DNA of 64,000 nt from Cryptomeria japonica (lineage: Eukaryota; Streptophyta; Pinopsida; Cupressales; Cupressaceae), in assembly GCF_030272615.1 (NCBI RefSeq), contig NC_081415.1:623595740-623659739 (forward strand), in the 5' to 3' direction. This document shows, in pieces, positions 34,675 through 45,029 of the stretch (positions within the stretch are counted from its first letter, which is position 1; each line of letters opens with the position of its first letter). The position numbers and the translations under genes were made by a program. The notes under the pieces were generated by a model, which was not told the origin of the DNA, searched no databases, and saw only the letters and a list, made by a program, of their open reading frames with translations.

Positions 34675-37095
34675 CTAATTTTGTGTCATTTCTTCTGGGA
34701 GTATGTTACCTTTCAATACTTGGATTATCTCTGTGTACCAAGGTTGTCTCTCAATACTAGTAACCGAAACATCTTTAACCTCAACATTGTGTATTTCTAC
34801 ATTCATGAGATTTGACTCAGTCACGAGCTTAGCCAAACCTAACCCTCTCACTAGTTTAGTAATCTTTATCTCCAAATTGAACTCTTGAATTCTATTGATC
34901 CATCTACACCTCTTCCCAGTAACTTCAGACTGAGACAAAATATCTTTAACAACAGCATGTGGAACATAAGCAATGACGTTTGCATTCACCAGATATGGCC
35001 TAAAAGTTGTAACAGCTTTAACTAGGGCATAAGCTTGTTTTTCCATGATTTCATATTTCAGTTCTACCGCCTGCAAAGATTTACTATAGAAGGCTATGGG
35101 ATGTTCATATCCTTCATTGTCTTTTTGTAATAATACTGTAGCCACCATGTGATATGAAGCAAAAGAAAATAGAGAAAAAGGCTTACTATAATCTGAAGAT
35201 TTCAACACTGGTGCTTCCTGGATTGCCTTCTTAATCTCATCAAAAGCTTTTGAAGCTTCTTGATCCCAACAAAACTTTGTGTCCTTCTTGAGCAACTTGA
35301 CGATAGGCTTCACTATCTCGGCAAAGTTTGCAATGAATCTCCTAACAAAATTCACTTTGCCTAAAAAGGATTGAATACCTTTCACATTTTTAGGTTCAGA
35401 GACTCTATTAATTGCTTCAATTCTTTCAGGGTCTATTCTTATCCCTTCCTTGGAAACTATGTGTCCCAATAACTTTCCTTCAGTGACCCCAAAATGACAT
35501 TTCTTGGGATTCAGTGATACACCAAATTCCAAGGCTTTATCGAACACCTTCTCTAGATGTCCACAATGATCATCAGCTCTCTTTGAGAAACAAGTTAAAT
35601 CATCTTGGTAAACCACCATAATGATATTTATGAATTCCTTAAAAGCCACATCCATAGCTCTCTGAAATGTAGCTCCTGCATTTTTTAATCCAAATGGCAT
35701 TCTCACATATACATAGGTTCCCCATGGAGTAGTGAAAGCTATTTTAAACTGTTCAGACTCCTTTACAAGCACTTGATTGTATCCCGAGAAACCATCCATC
35801 ATGGATAAAAGATCACAACCTGTCACTCTTTGTAGCATTGCTTCCATGTTTGGGGATGAATAATTATCTTTTAGGGAAGCAACATTCAGATTCCTAAAAT
35901 CCACACACAATCTGATATCTCCATTCTTCTTCCTTACTGGGACCAAATTAGAGACCCATGAAGAATGCCTTATTGGTTTAATAATTCCCCCTTCTCTCAA
36001 TTTTGTCAACTCTTGTTGCATTTTTGTTTCTAATAAGGGGTTAATAGGTCTCTGTTTCTGTCTGAATGGCTTAGCATCTAGAAGTAAAGGAACTTCATGC
36101 TGAAAAAGATCTTGTCTATATGCCTTTAGGTCTTCATAAGACCAAGCAAAGACATGCTTATACCTTTTCAATAAATTGATAAGATTAGTCCTAACATGGG
36201 GGGGTAACTTCTTTCCAATATATACCAACTTGGGGGATGATTCTGTCCCCAGGTTGACCTCCTCCAATTCTTCTAACTTGGTGGTAGATTGCTGGTGTAA
36301 ATGACTGTCATTATAACTAAACATACTTTCTAACTCCACCAACCCTTTAGGTATCTCTTTAGTTTCCAACTGGACAATATCATTTCCAAACACTGTCTCT
36401 CTATCATCCACCACTTCCACCAATGCATTGCAATCAATTTTTTGTCCATCATAATCATCAACACATTGGATGAACCTAAGAATATCTTCATCATCAGCAA
36501 AAACTTGCCAATTATATACATTATCAGGGATAGCGGGCCTAGCTTTTATTTCCACAGTGGAAATACCAGTTAGTGTTGCATCATCATTTTTTAAAGCAAC
36601 ATTAGCTAGGAAATCTGCCATAATATTTTTTGTTCGCTCTATCCAATTGATAGAAAAGGCATCAAAATATTCAATAACATCCCAAACAACATGCTTGTAT
36701 TGCTTCAATTTATCATTCTTGGATGAATATTTAGATCTTACCTGAGAGACAACCAGCTCTGAATCGCCCATCACTTTCAATAGTCGGATTCCATGCTTTT
36801 TTGCAACCTCAAGTCCTAATAACAGGGCCTCATACTCTGCAGTATTATTTGTGCACTGGAATGCCAATAAGAATGAATATTTAAAGGTTATACCTGATGG
36901 GGATACAAAAAGAACCCCTGCTCCAGATCCTTCTTTGGAACAAGCTCCATCAAAGTACATCTGCCACAACCCATACTGCTGTTCTTGTAGCTCGATTACA
37001 ATTGGGTCAGTGTTCTTCAACTGAGGTGATACTGGCTGAAGTCTGAAGTTATCTAAATCCACATCAATCATACAATTAAGCATACTAGGGTCCAC
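34675..37095 (-). CDS. Element 2 pol segment: second RNase H, then reverse transcriptase, then native RNase H
   Basis: An 806-residue uninterrupted frame. Residues 43-170 form an RNase H with all four acidic residues (D49 in MYFDGA, E87 in AEYEA, D111 in VMGDSE, D161 in IMADFLA). After a linker of about 170 residues, RT spans about 345-545 (CVDFRNLNVASLKD, MMDGFSGYNQV, catalytic YQDD at 496-499, NPKKCHFGV). The native RNase H follows (about 600-750): the first catalytic Asp site reads FSFASYH and the third reads AYVPHAVV, while E685 remains. The RNA-degrading role has therefore probably passed to the upstream domain. No second RNase H lies between this region and integrase. Bounded by TGA (37117-37119) upstream and TAG (34675-34677) downstream. 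Confidence 0.92.
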   Translation of the reverse strand: MDPSMLNCMIDVDLDNFRLQPVSPQLKNTDPIVIELQEQQYGLWQMYFDGACSKEGSGAGVLFVSPSGITFKYSFLLAFQCTNNTAEYEALLLGLEVAKKHGIRLLKVMGDSELVVSQVRSKYSSKNDKLKQYKHVVWDVIEYFDAFSINWIERTKNIMADFLANVALKNDDATLTGISTVEIKARPAIPDNVYNWQVFADDEDILRFIQCVDDYDGQKIDCNALVEVVDDRETVFGNDIVQLETKEIPKGLVELESMFSYNDSHLHQQSTTKLEELEEVNLGTESSPKLVYIGKKLPPHVRTNLINLLKRYKHVFAWSYEDLKAYRQDLFQHEVPLLLDAKPFRQKQRPINPLLETKMQQELTKLREGGIIKPIRHSSWVSNLVPVRKKNGDIRLCVDFRNLNVASLKDNYSSPNMEAMLQRVTGCDLLSMMDGFSGYNQVLVKESEQFKIAFTTPWGTYVYVRMPFGLKNAGATFQRAMDVAFKEFINIIMVVYQDDLTCFSKRADDHCGHLEKVFDKALEFGVSLNPKKCHFGVTEGKLLGHIVSKEGIRIDPERIEAINRVSEPKNVKGIQSFLGKVNFVRRFIANFAEIVKPIVKLLKKDTKFCWDQEASKAFDEIKKAIQEAPVLKSSDYSKPFSLFSFASYHMVATVLLQKDNEGYEHPIAFYSKSLQAVELKYEIMEKQAYALVKAVTTFRPYLVNANVIAYVPHAVVKDILSQSEVTGKRCRWINRIQEFNLEIKITKLVRGLGLAKLVTESNLMNVEIHNVEVKDVSVTSIERQPWYTEIIQVLKGNILPEEMTQN

Positions 37096-37212
37096 CTTTT
37101 CAATTACCTTAGGAGCTCATGGCTCCCTGTATAGTTTGACCTGATTGCCACCAATAGGAATAGTAGCATAAGACAAGTCCAGTTGAACATTTCCCCCCAC
37201 TGCTGCTACCCA

Positions 37213-38094
37213 CTACCTAGAAAGCAACATGCCATAATGGGGTTTAGTATCAGTGACAATAACATCCATTTTATAAGTAGCTTCAGGAAATGTAGCTATT
37301 TTTACTTCTACATCTTTCATTGTACCTATCACAGGCACTTCTCTGTTATCCATGCCATAACATTTCCCATACACAGTAGTTACTGACAATCCCAATTCTT
37401 TCATAACACCATAGGGCACTACACTAGCAGCTGCCCCTGAATCTATCATGCAGTTTTTAATTAACCGGTTATTGACTAGCAAAGTAACATAGAAGGGATC
37501 CACCTGAGAAGGCCCCTGAGTAATAGTGGTTCCAACATATATCTCTGGGGTTTGGAACTCTTGATCCTTTCCAACTTTATCCAAACCGGTGGGTAATACT
37601 AAGTCGTTATCAGATATACTAGAGAATAAAGACAAAGCTGCATCCTTATGTTCTTTAATCTTTAGCAATTCTATTAATGGAACAGTGACTTTCATTTGAG
37701 TTAAAGCTTGGGCCATATCAAATGCAGAATTATTACATTTTCCAGTATTAACCTTAACCTTTTTTGTTTTGAATTGACTGGCCTTCTTCTCCATTTCTGC
37801 CTTTTGCACATCACCAGCATTTTGGTCATTTATGCTTTTAGGTAAGTCCTTAACTTGTTCCTCTTTTTCTTGACTGGCTTTAAGAATAGCAGTAACACTG
37901 CTTGATGCCCCTTTCTTTGTGACTTCTTTTACAAACATAGAACCAGGCTCACCTTGATCAGTGTCTCTCTTGGTGCTTCTCAGATTGTAGTTATGTTTTG
38001 CTGTAGCGATTGCAGCCTTAGTGAGATTTTTAACTTCTTCCTCACTAGGCCTCCTAAGATGAACTTCTTCATCTTCAATTGTTACCACATTCAA
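37213..38094 (-). CDS. Element 2 protease segment
   Basis: A 293-residue frame in phase with gag and pol. The retropepsin active site is MIDSGAAASVVP with catalytic D218. An N-terminal Lys-rich, low-complexity region precedes it. It ends at a TAG (37213-37215), and the polyprotein frame resumes beyond. The protease cleaves the gag-pol polyprotein. Confidence 0.85.
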   Translation of the reverse strand: MNVVTIEDEEVHLRRPSEEEVKNLTKAAIATAKHNYNLRSTKRDTDQGEPGSMFVKEVTKKGASSSVTAILKASQEKEEQVKDLPKSINDQNAGDVQKAEMEKKASQFKTKKVKVNTGKCNNSAFDMAQALTQMKVTVPLIELLKIKEHKDAALSLFSSISDNDLVLPTGLDKVGKDQEFQTPEIYVGTTITQGPSQVDPFYVTLLVNNRLIKNCMIDSGAAASVVPYGVMKELGLSVTTVYGKCYGMDNREVPVIGTMKDVEVKIATFPEATYKMDVIVTDTKPHYGMLLSR

Positions 38095-38118
38095 GGTAGG
38101 ATGCCAACTTAAGGCTAA

Positions 38119-39513
38119 CTATCCTTGCACTAACTTTTCATTATCCAGCACATCACTGTATTCACTTTGCATAGATTCCTCATCACTTTCTATGATGGTT
38201 TCAAACATATTAATGTCAGGCTCTGCTTCTGGCCTCATAGATTCTTCCAGAGCTTGAGCCACTACACACTGATGAGGAGAATGTGGTCCATCACAAGCAA
38301 TACACCAAGGAGTATTTTCTATATTATTAACAGTTTTCCCTTTCAAAGGATCTGGTGTGTCTTGGCTTTGGGCAATTTTAGGCTTCTCAACTTGGGGTTT
38401 ACCATCCTTCCAATTTGTATTGTATGGCATATCATGTAATCTAGGAGGTCTATCCTGCCAATTATAGTGGGGTTTATCATTTTTGTTGACCTTAGCAGTC
38501 AAATCTTTCATAGCAGTAACCAGTTTTTCTATTTTATCCTCCTCTTTAACAACTTTGTTAGGTTGCTGTTTGGTTTCATGCCATAATCTACCATCTGTTC
38601 TTCTTCCTAATTTTCCAGATGCTTTTCTATTACTTTCTACATTTATGGCAATTCTAAAAGCATCCCTCAGGTTATGAGGATTTTTATCTCTCAAGATATA
38701 AGCAATCTTGGAATCAAGTGCATTATAATATGTATTAAGGCACATATTGTCATCTAGCCTCATTACCTGATACAATCTATGCATAGCTTTCTGAAATCTA
38801 GCATTGAAATCAGTGACTATTTCATTTTCAGATTTTCTAATGTTATTGAACTCATTCAGCATGAAACTCACATTAGTCTTATCACCGTACTGTTCTTGAA
38901 AGCAATTTTTGAACTCTTCCCATGAACCTATACTAGCTAATGGAAGACCTCTGTACCAATCTCTTGCATCATCAACCAGGGATTGAACAAATAGTTTCAT
39001 AATGATATCTTCATCTGCTATCTCATAATCATTTATCAGATCCCCAAACGATTTCAGATGTTCCTCAGCACTGACTGCATTGTTCCCAGCAAACTTATGG
39101 AGTTTGTCTCTTAGCTCAGTGGGAACATGATTTGGATACCCTGGGATCCCATCAAAAAACAATTGCCTATATTGTTCTAGATTGATTGGCCTTCTTTGAA
39201 AAGGGGAAATAGTACTATTATTCCCCATGATCATTTTAGTTTTTGGGACTGGGGATTGAGATGTTTGGGTGTACTATTTATTTGAAGGTATCTGACTTGC
39301 TGAGGCAATGTTAGTATGTACTGCAGGTTGAGTATTGACCTGAGGAAAAGAGATGTGTTGGGGATTAGGCTTGCTAAGATCTTCCGATGGGAATGTAATA
39401 GGGGGAGCTTTTAAGTAGTTTATCTTTCTTTTAACTTCCCGATTTGCTGCTTCTAACTCAGCCTTTTCCAATTCCATTTGGAGGTCTTCCTTTTCCTTTC
39501 TCATCCTTTCCAT
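38119..39513 (-). pseudogene. Element 2 gag
   Basis: One frame with a TAG at 39274-39276. The upstream part is a Glu/Lys coiled coil (MERMRKEKEDLQMELEKAEL). The main part has the retrotransposon gag core (LKSFGDLINDYEIADEDIIM, DARDWYRGLP, FMLNEFNNIRKSENE). A zinc-knuckle-like CIACDGPHSPHQC starts at residue 311 of the 371-residue segment, spaced C-x2-C-x3-H-x4-C, one residue shorter than the canonical knuckle. TAG at 38119 precedes the protease. Confidence 0.82.
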
Positions 39514-39578
39514 CTCTCTCTCATGTGCTAGGATCCTATGAGAAATCCCTTCTGCAGTTTTAGACTCTACTTCATCAT

Positions 39579-40328
39579 CTACCCATATCTGTTCCCTTTG
39601 TCTAAACTAACTTTAGGAAGCTGGGAGTCATTAAATACTTCCTTACTTGGCTGGGCTACTAACTTAGAAGTTGGTCTAATTTTAGGGATTAGGATCTCCC
39701 TAATCACTGGGCCTTCCTCATCACCTTTTTCCTTTTCCTTAGCAAGCACTTCAAGATCAGCTATCTGTCTAAGAAGCCTATCTCTCTCCATTATTTTGGC
39801 TTTAACTTCCTTTTCCTTATTTACCTCCTTTTGGGCTCTTAGGGATATTAAATGATGAACTCTTTTGTTTAACTCTTCAATCTCTTGAGACATTTTATCT
39901 TCATCAGGATAATTTTCTTCAGAGTCTGATGCATTATTTTGATCTATGTCAATCAGACTAATGTTCCCATCTACCGTCCTAGGAACAGAGTGCCTAATTG
40001 CATTTGAACTGGTTCTATCTTTTACAGAAACACTAACATGAGATAGGTCTCGACTTAAAATAGGTGCATCATCAATATTTCCAAACAATCCTGAATGGAA
40101 ACCTAAAATATCATGCTCTGAATCTCTAGAAGATGAATTTGACTTTGCATAGACAGGTCGATCAGGCATCTTACTAGTATTGTTGCTTTTCTGCACCCAC
40201 GCTGCATTTGATGGCTCATGCATCACAGATCTCTTCTGGCCTCTTCGTGACTGCTCTGGCAGACCTTCTTGCAAGGTTTCACGAGGATGTTTCTTCATGA
40301 ATGATCTTGTGTTCTTATTTCCTTGCAT
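39579..40328 (-). pseudogene. Element 2 gag N-terminal leader segment
   Basis: ATG at 40326-40328 opens 249 residues that are basic and Ser-rich at first (MQGNKNTRSFMKKHPRE), then acidic and coiled-coil. It is in a different phase from gag. The gag frame upstream of 39513 can be read back to FRQREQIWVDDEVES, so a single-base frameshift near 39600 separates the two. This is probably the original gag N-terminus. Confidence 0.7.
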
Positions 40329-40503
40329 CTTGCTTGTCTTTCTTTTAGAAAATTCGTATTCTCACAAGGACTGGTTCAATAGTAACAGAGTCGCCACCCA
40401 CAAAACTATGGGAAAAACAAAAACAAGCAGTCTTACTCACAACACAACAATACTCTCCACAAGTCTCGACGCAGATCTATATCTTTATCTTTGTTATAAC
40501 TGG

Positions 40504-40521
40504 TCCCCAGCAGAGTCGCCA
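40504..40521 (-). promoter_or_regulatory. Element 2 primer binding site, Arg tRNA type
   Basis: On the minus strand TGGCGACTCTGCTGGGGA lies 4 nt after the LTR end. It closely matches the arginine-tRNA-type site known from Tat/Ogre elements and fixes the minus orientation. Confidence 0.85.
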
Positions 40522-40525
40522 CTTT

Positions 40526-43500
40526 TGTTGTCCTCAAAATTTGATTCCCTTCAATGTCCTTAAGATAATATGGTCTAAACTGGGTGCAGAGAAAACATCA
40601 AAGATAAGGAAATTCTAGAGACAACATATCACAAGGTTTGATTTAAACCTTCTACACTTCGGGCTTCCTTTGAGCCCAGGTGGGTATACCTTTGTGAGTT
40701 AACTTCACACTTTTAAACAATAAACCCACAGCAAACCAGTCTAGAAAACCAGTGGATTCATTCACCTTGAAATCAACTGAAAACAATGAATAGAAACTGT
40801 ACTTAACTTCAGCATTTTTTATCAACAAAGTATGCAATAAACAACCTCGATTAACACCAGTGCCTTATCCAAGGTTACAGAGTCACTTAAATTCAAATAA
40901 CACTTCTGAAACAATATATCCTTATGCTTCCCGTCGGCTTGGTTTCCACTAATCCTGTTCTATGCCTGGCACATACAAGAATTCAATCATTCTAGACTAA
41001 GCTATGGTCCTCAAAATTCACAGTTCCCTCCAAAGAATTTACTGGTATGAGTGATCTCGCGTATTTAATTTCCCTTCTAAAGAGAAAAGTTAACTAACAC
41101 TTATACCGAGATTGCTTTGTAATTCCTTTCAAACTAAACAACCCTGGATTATTCAGAATAAAGACAGTAAATAAATTTGTGAACAAAAGTGAAGACAACA
41201 CATAACTTTTACTCAAAACCGATGACCTGTATATTGATATTCATTTCAAAGAGTATTACAATAAATTCTGATTCTCCATTAGACTTAGAAAAGCTCAGAT
41301 AAATTTCTGCAGCGTTTTCTTACAAAATTTTGTGATCCCCCTCCCTCTAGTCCTGGTATCCATTTATAACAACATGGATGCACAAAGCTTCGGACTTCTC
41401 GAGGAGATTTTGTTACAATTATTTCCAAAATTGATGAGGTTACAATTTTTACGTGAAATAGTTATGCGCTCTTTTCAGCCTCTGCAGTCTGTTCAACAGG
41501 TTGTTCAGTTGCAACCTCTTCTGGCTTTTCAGGGGCGCTCTCCAACTGCTCCGGATCATGGGTGGAATATTTAACTAGCATCCTCTCTGTTTCCTTCCAT
41601 AGTTGAAAAGGTTGACTAAAAGTGCTCCATAGTTGTACTGGCATCTTCTCTCCTTCCTTCTCTTTTACCAGGTCCATTCCACTGGTGAAATAATCACCAC
41701 CTTTGAAGAGGAAAAGGTGCATCAAGAGTGAATACCATCCGAATGGCCTATCCACCCTCCATGGATGGCATCGGCAATATAAGAAGCATAATCAAATGTA
41801 ATAGCAAGAGAAGGATTCAAAATCTGAACAATCATTAACAAATAATGATTTGGCATATTTGCTTCAGCATCCTCTCCTACAACTTAGAAAAGTGCCCAAT
41901 ACATGCCTTTAACCCTTAGGGTAAACATACTTAATGAAAAAGGCTCTTGTGTGTTGGGCCCTACAACTGCTAACCCTCCTATTTTTAGGAAAAGTTCTTT
42001 AAAAGGCCCATTCCTAAGATGACTCTTCTGTGCACTGTACACTTGGGCTAATTGTGTGAAATTTATGGGTTCCAGGAAATTTGTGAACTCATTGAGCCCA
42101 AACGCTGTTCTCAATTCCTCTACTTTCATTTCCACAAGGGTTTTTCCATTAACATCCCGGATGCATCTCGTGACTAAATCATAGTTCACTGCCATTTGGG
42201 TTAACAAGTCTGTATCCATGAACACCCCTGGGACTACCAATTTCCCGACATCTAGTTCCCAAATGCTATTTTAAGGAGCAGGAGAATTCCTCATCCTAAA
42301 TCCGATTCTGAACAGCCCCAACCCAGACGGTCCAACCTGTGGGTCTCTTAACCAATTACCTTTGTCATATAATCCTTCTCCTATCTTCAAACAGGGTGCC
42401 TTGGGCACTAACTCTTTGGCCTTTGATGCCTGGTTAGTTGACAATGTCAACTGTTCTAAAAAATCATCACATACACTTCATTCTAAATAATTAACCTTGC
42501 CAGAAAATTCCCTTTTAGGAGCCATTGGAAAATACAAGGAAATGAATACACTCTTAAACAATCCTACAATACGAGAATGATTTTATCTAAAAGCCACACA
42601 AGAATTGCTTCAAAAACATGAGAGAACCTGATGCTTGCTTGAAGGAAATTGCTCTGCAACTGAACCACTTGCTCTGTTTCAGAAAATGATAACTCTACGT
42701 CTGCTCTTCTGCAAAAATCTTTTAAAAGATATCCTTACTTGGTTGTTAGGAAATCAAATGCTTGTACTCTGGGCCTTAACTATGACATTGATTCCACATG
42801 CTTTGGCCGTCCTTTTAAAATCGAATTCATACGAGAATTCATATTTTAGCTCCAACGGGTCGCAACCTTCCTGCAAGTGTCTCACTGTTAATTTCATTTT
42901 GACGGCTTTGTCTTTAGTCTGGGTCCCGTTATTCTATTGGCTACATAATACCACGCGGCATCCGACCATTGGCTTAGAAAATCCCTTCACATTCCATTTT
43001 GATACTGGCCGAATGCCTCCTTTATACTGCGACGGGCCCACATTTTTCCCTTTTGGCCATGTCATCATCATGCCACGTGGACAGCCCTCGTTAACTCTCG
43101 CTATTTTGCGGGCTTAAAGGGTGAGCACTTTACCCTTGCGAAATAGCGCGGGCCGTTGGATCATCCTTTAAGTTGATCACTAATTAATCCTTTGAAAAGG
43201 TTCTCAGAAATGGTGGGCCCGCCGAGTCATCACTAACACCTGGCACCTAGTCACCTGCTGCGCTAATTTGTCACTCTGTCACTTGCCAGAAGAAAAACCA
43301 TGGGGGCTCCACTTTCGTTTCAACATGTCTATCTCCCACGTCATCATCAAGACACGTGGACGGCTGACACTCATTCTCGCTATTTCGCGGGCTTAAAGGG
43401 TGAGCACTTTACCCTTGCGAAATAGCGCCAACCGTCAGATCATCTCTGCAGTCGATCGTCATTTAACTCTTTGAAAAGGCTCTCAGAAATGATGGGCCCA

Positions 43501-44483
43501 TGGACACATCATGGACACCTGGCGCCTTGTCACTTTTGGATTTGACTTGTCAATTTTTTATTTATCAAGCAGGAACCATAGGGACCCACAGTTTCCTTTT
43601 AGACCGTGTATCATCGAGACACGTGGACTGTCCTTGTTCATTTTCGCTATTTCGTGGCCTTAAGAAGTGAGCACTTTACCTTTGCGAAATAGCACAGGCC
43701 GTTAGATCATATTTCAAATTGATCAGCATTTAAACCCTTCGAAAAGGCTCTCAAAAATGGTGGGCCCACGGACACATCATGGACATCTGGTGGCTTGTCA
43801 CTTTCGGATCTGACTTGTCAATTTGTCATTTGCTGGAAGGAGCCACGGGGTCTCAATAAATTGTTAAGAGCTGTCCCTGCCAGGTCATCTCCACTTGCGG
43901 CCTGACTCATCTTTGGGGCCCACTTTTGAACCTTTAATCCTGACCCGCTGACTGTGGTGACTTGTGCCACATGTTACCGTTTAATACGCCAGAAGAAAAC
44001 CATGGGGGTCCCATTTTCTTTGACAGCCACATCCTTTACTTCCTCCGTCATGACACATGGACGACTTACATCCATTCTCGCTATTTCGCGGCTTTAAAGG
44101 GGAAGCATTTTACCCTTGCGAAATAGCGCCAACCGTCGGATCCTTTCCCAAATTGATCAACGTTTACTGGGCCCGACACTTTAGAATGAAATAATATAAG
44201 GCAAAAATTTTTCAAATAATCAACGTAACCACCTAGGTTAATAACAAGGGGGGGACACTTCCCACGACCCCACGACCCATGACCTAAGTGAAATAAAGTA
44301 ACGGCAAAATAGAAACCAGAGGGTTTAAAATAAAAAGATAAGGTCTAAAACTTAAAAAACCCTTAAACCCTCTAGGTTTAAAATAAAGTTGAAGCACATG
44401 GGACTACACCCTATTCAAAAATTTTCAAGGTACCACAGCCAATTATGGGGAAAGAAGAACCTAATTTTAAAACAGTGATAACA
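40526..44483 (-). repeat. Element 2 5' LTR (3958 bp, internally deleted)
   Basis: It shares both ends with the 6.8 kb LTR but lacks most of the LTR reading frame. Homology to 27580 jumps to about 30150, with a short filler at 41596-41623, plus a deletion of about 26 bp near 41753. Where both LTRs are present, this one keeps CAG at two sites that are TAG in the other. It also has its own CAA-to-TAA changes (for example near 41885). Confidence 0.9.
43055..44160. repeat. Element 2 U3 tandem array (5' LTR)
   Basis: Four hairpins at about 43099-43148, 43378-43428, 43645-43694 and 44079-44128, one unit fewer than the other LTR. CACTTTACCC and GCGAAATAGCG arms are better preserved here. G-boxes CACGTG lie at 43074, 43353 and 43620. 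Confidence 0.82.
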
Positions 44484-44488
44484 TGTAT
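44484..44488. repeat. Target-site duplication TGTAT, right copy (element 2)
   Basis: It matches 26527-26531 exactly. Confidence 0.92.
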
Positions 44489-45020
44489 CATAAGCATCAT
44501 AAGCATCACATGATGTGTCATCATATATGTAATTGAGCATCATAATTAGCATCACATATGTGTCATCATAAACATGTAATCCATCACATCTGTATCATAA
44601 ATCACCATCCATCACAAAGGTAATAAACAATCCACATTCTCTAAATAAACACAAAGTTCAAAAAATGTCACATGTATCATCATAAACATGTAATCCATAA
44701 CATATGTATTTTAAATCAACATCCATCACATAGCTAATAAACAATCCAAATTCCATAAATAAACACAATGTTTAAAAAATGTCACATAAATAGTCACTCT
44801 CTCTATCTCCATCTCCTCGGGGTGGCATAGTTCTACTATAAGGACCTGCTAGAGGTCATGGAACATGAATTAAAAACATTAAAAGGTTCATCATGAATTA
44901 ATTATGTAATGGCATTAGAATTCAAAACATAATGAATTAATTATGTATCCATATAAGTCAAAACAAATTCTATCAAGAAATCAATATTAAATAGATAATA
45001 TACTAATCACATACCTCATA
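44489..45020. other. CACTA-locus spacer right of element 2
   Basis: AT-rich non-coding sequence with short imperfect repeats of CATCATAAGCAT and CACATNTGT type and a duplicated block (about 44560-44660 and 44665-44770, sharing CATAAACATGTAATCCAT). No gene is seen. Confidence 0.5.
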
Positions 45021-45029
45021 CATTTCATT

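Larger units (their letters stand above)
26532..44483 (-). mobile_element. Element 2: giant-LTR Ty3/gypsy retrotransposon with upstream second RNase H
   Basis: The element is bounded by LTRs of 6805 bp (26532-33336) and 3958 bp (40526-44483) and by a TGTAT duplication. Minus-strand order: 5' LTR, Arg-type primer site, leader reading frame, gag, protease, second RNase H, RT, native RNase H, integrase, 3' LTR. From about 39510 to 33484 the polyprotein stays in one frame, interrupted by eight TAG and one TGA codon. The LTR carries a separate sense reading frame of about 1225 codons. It is inserted in a non-coding part of the CACTA locus. Dual RNase H and the Arg-type primer site place it near the Tat lineage, but domain order differs from element 1. 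Confidence 0.92.
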
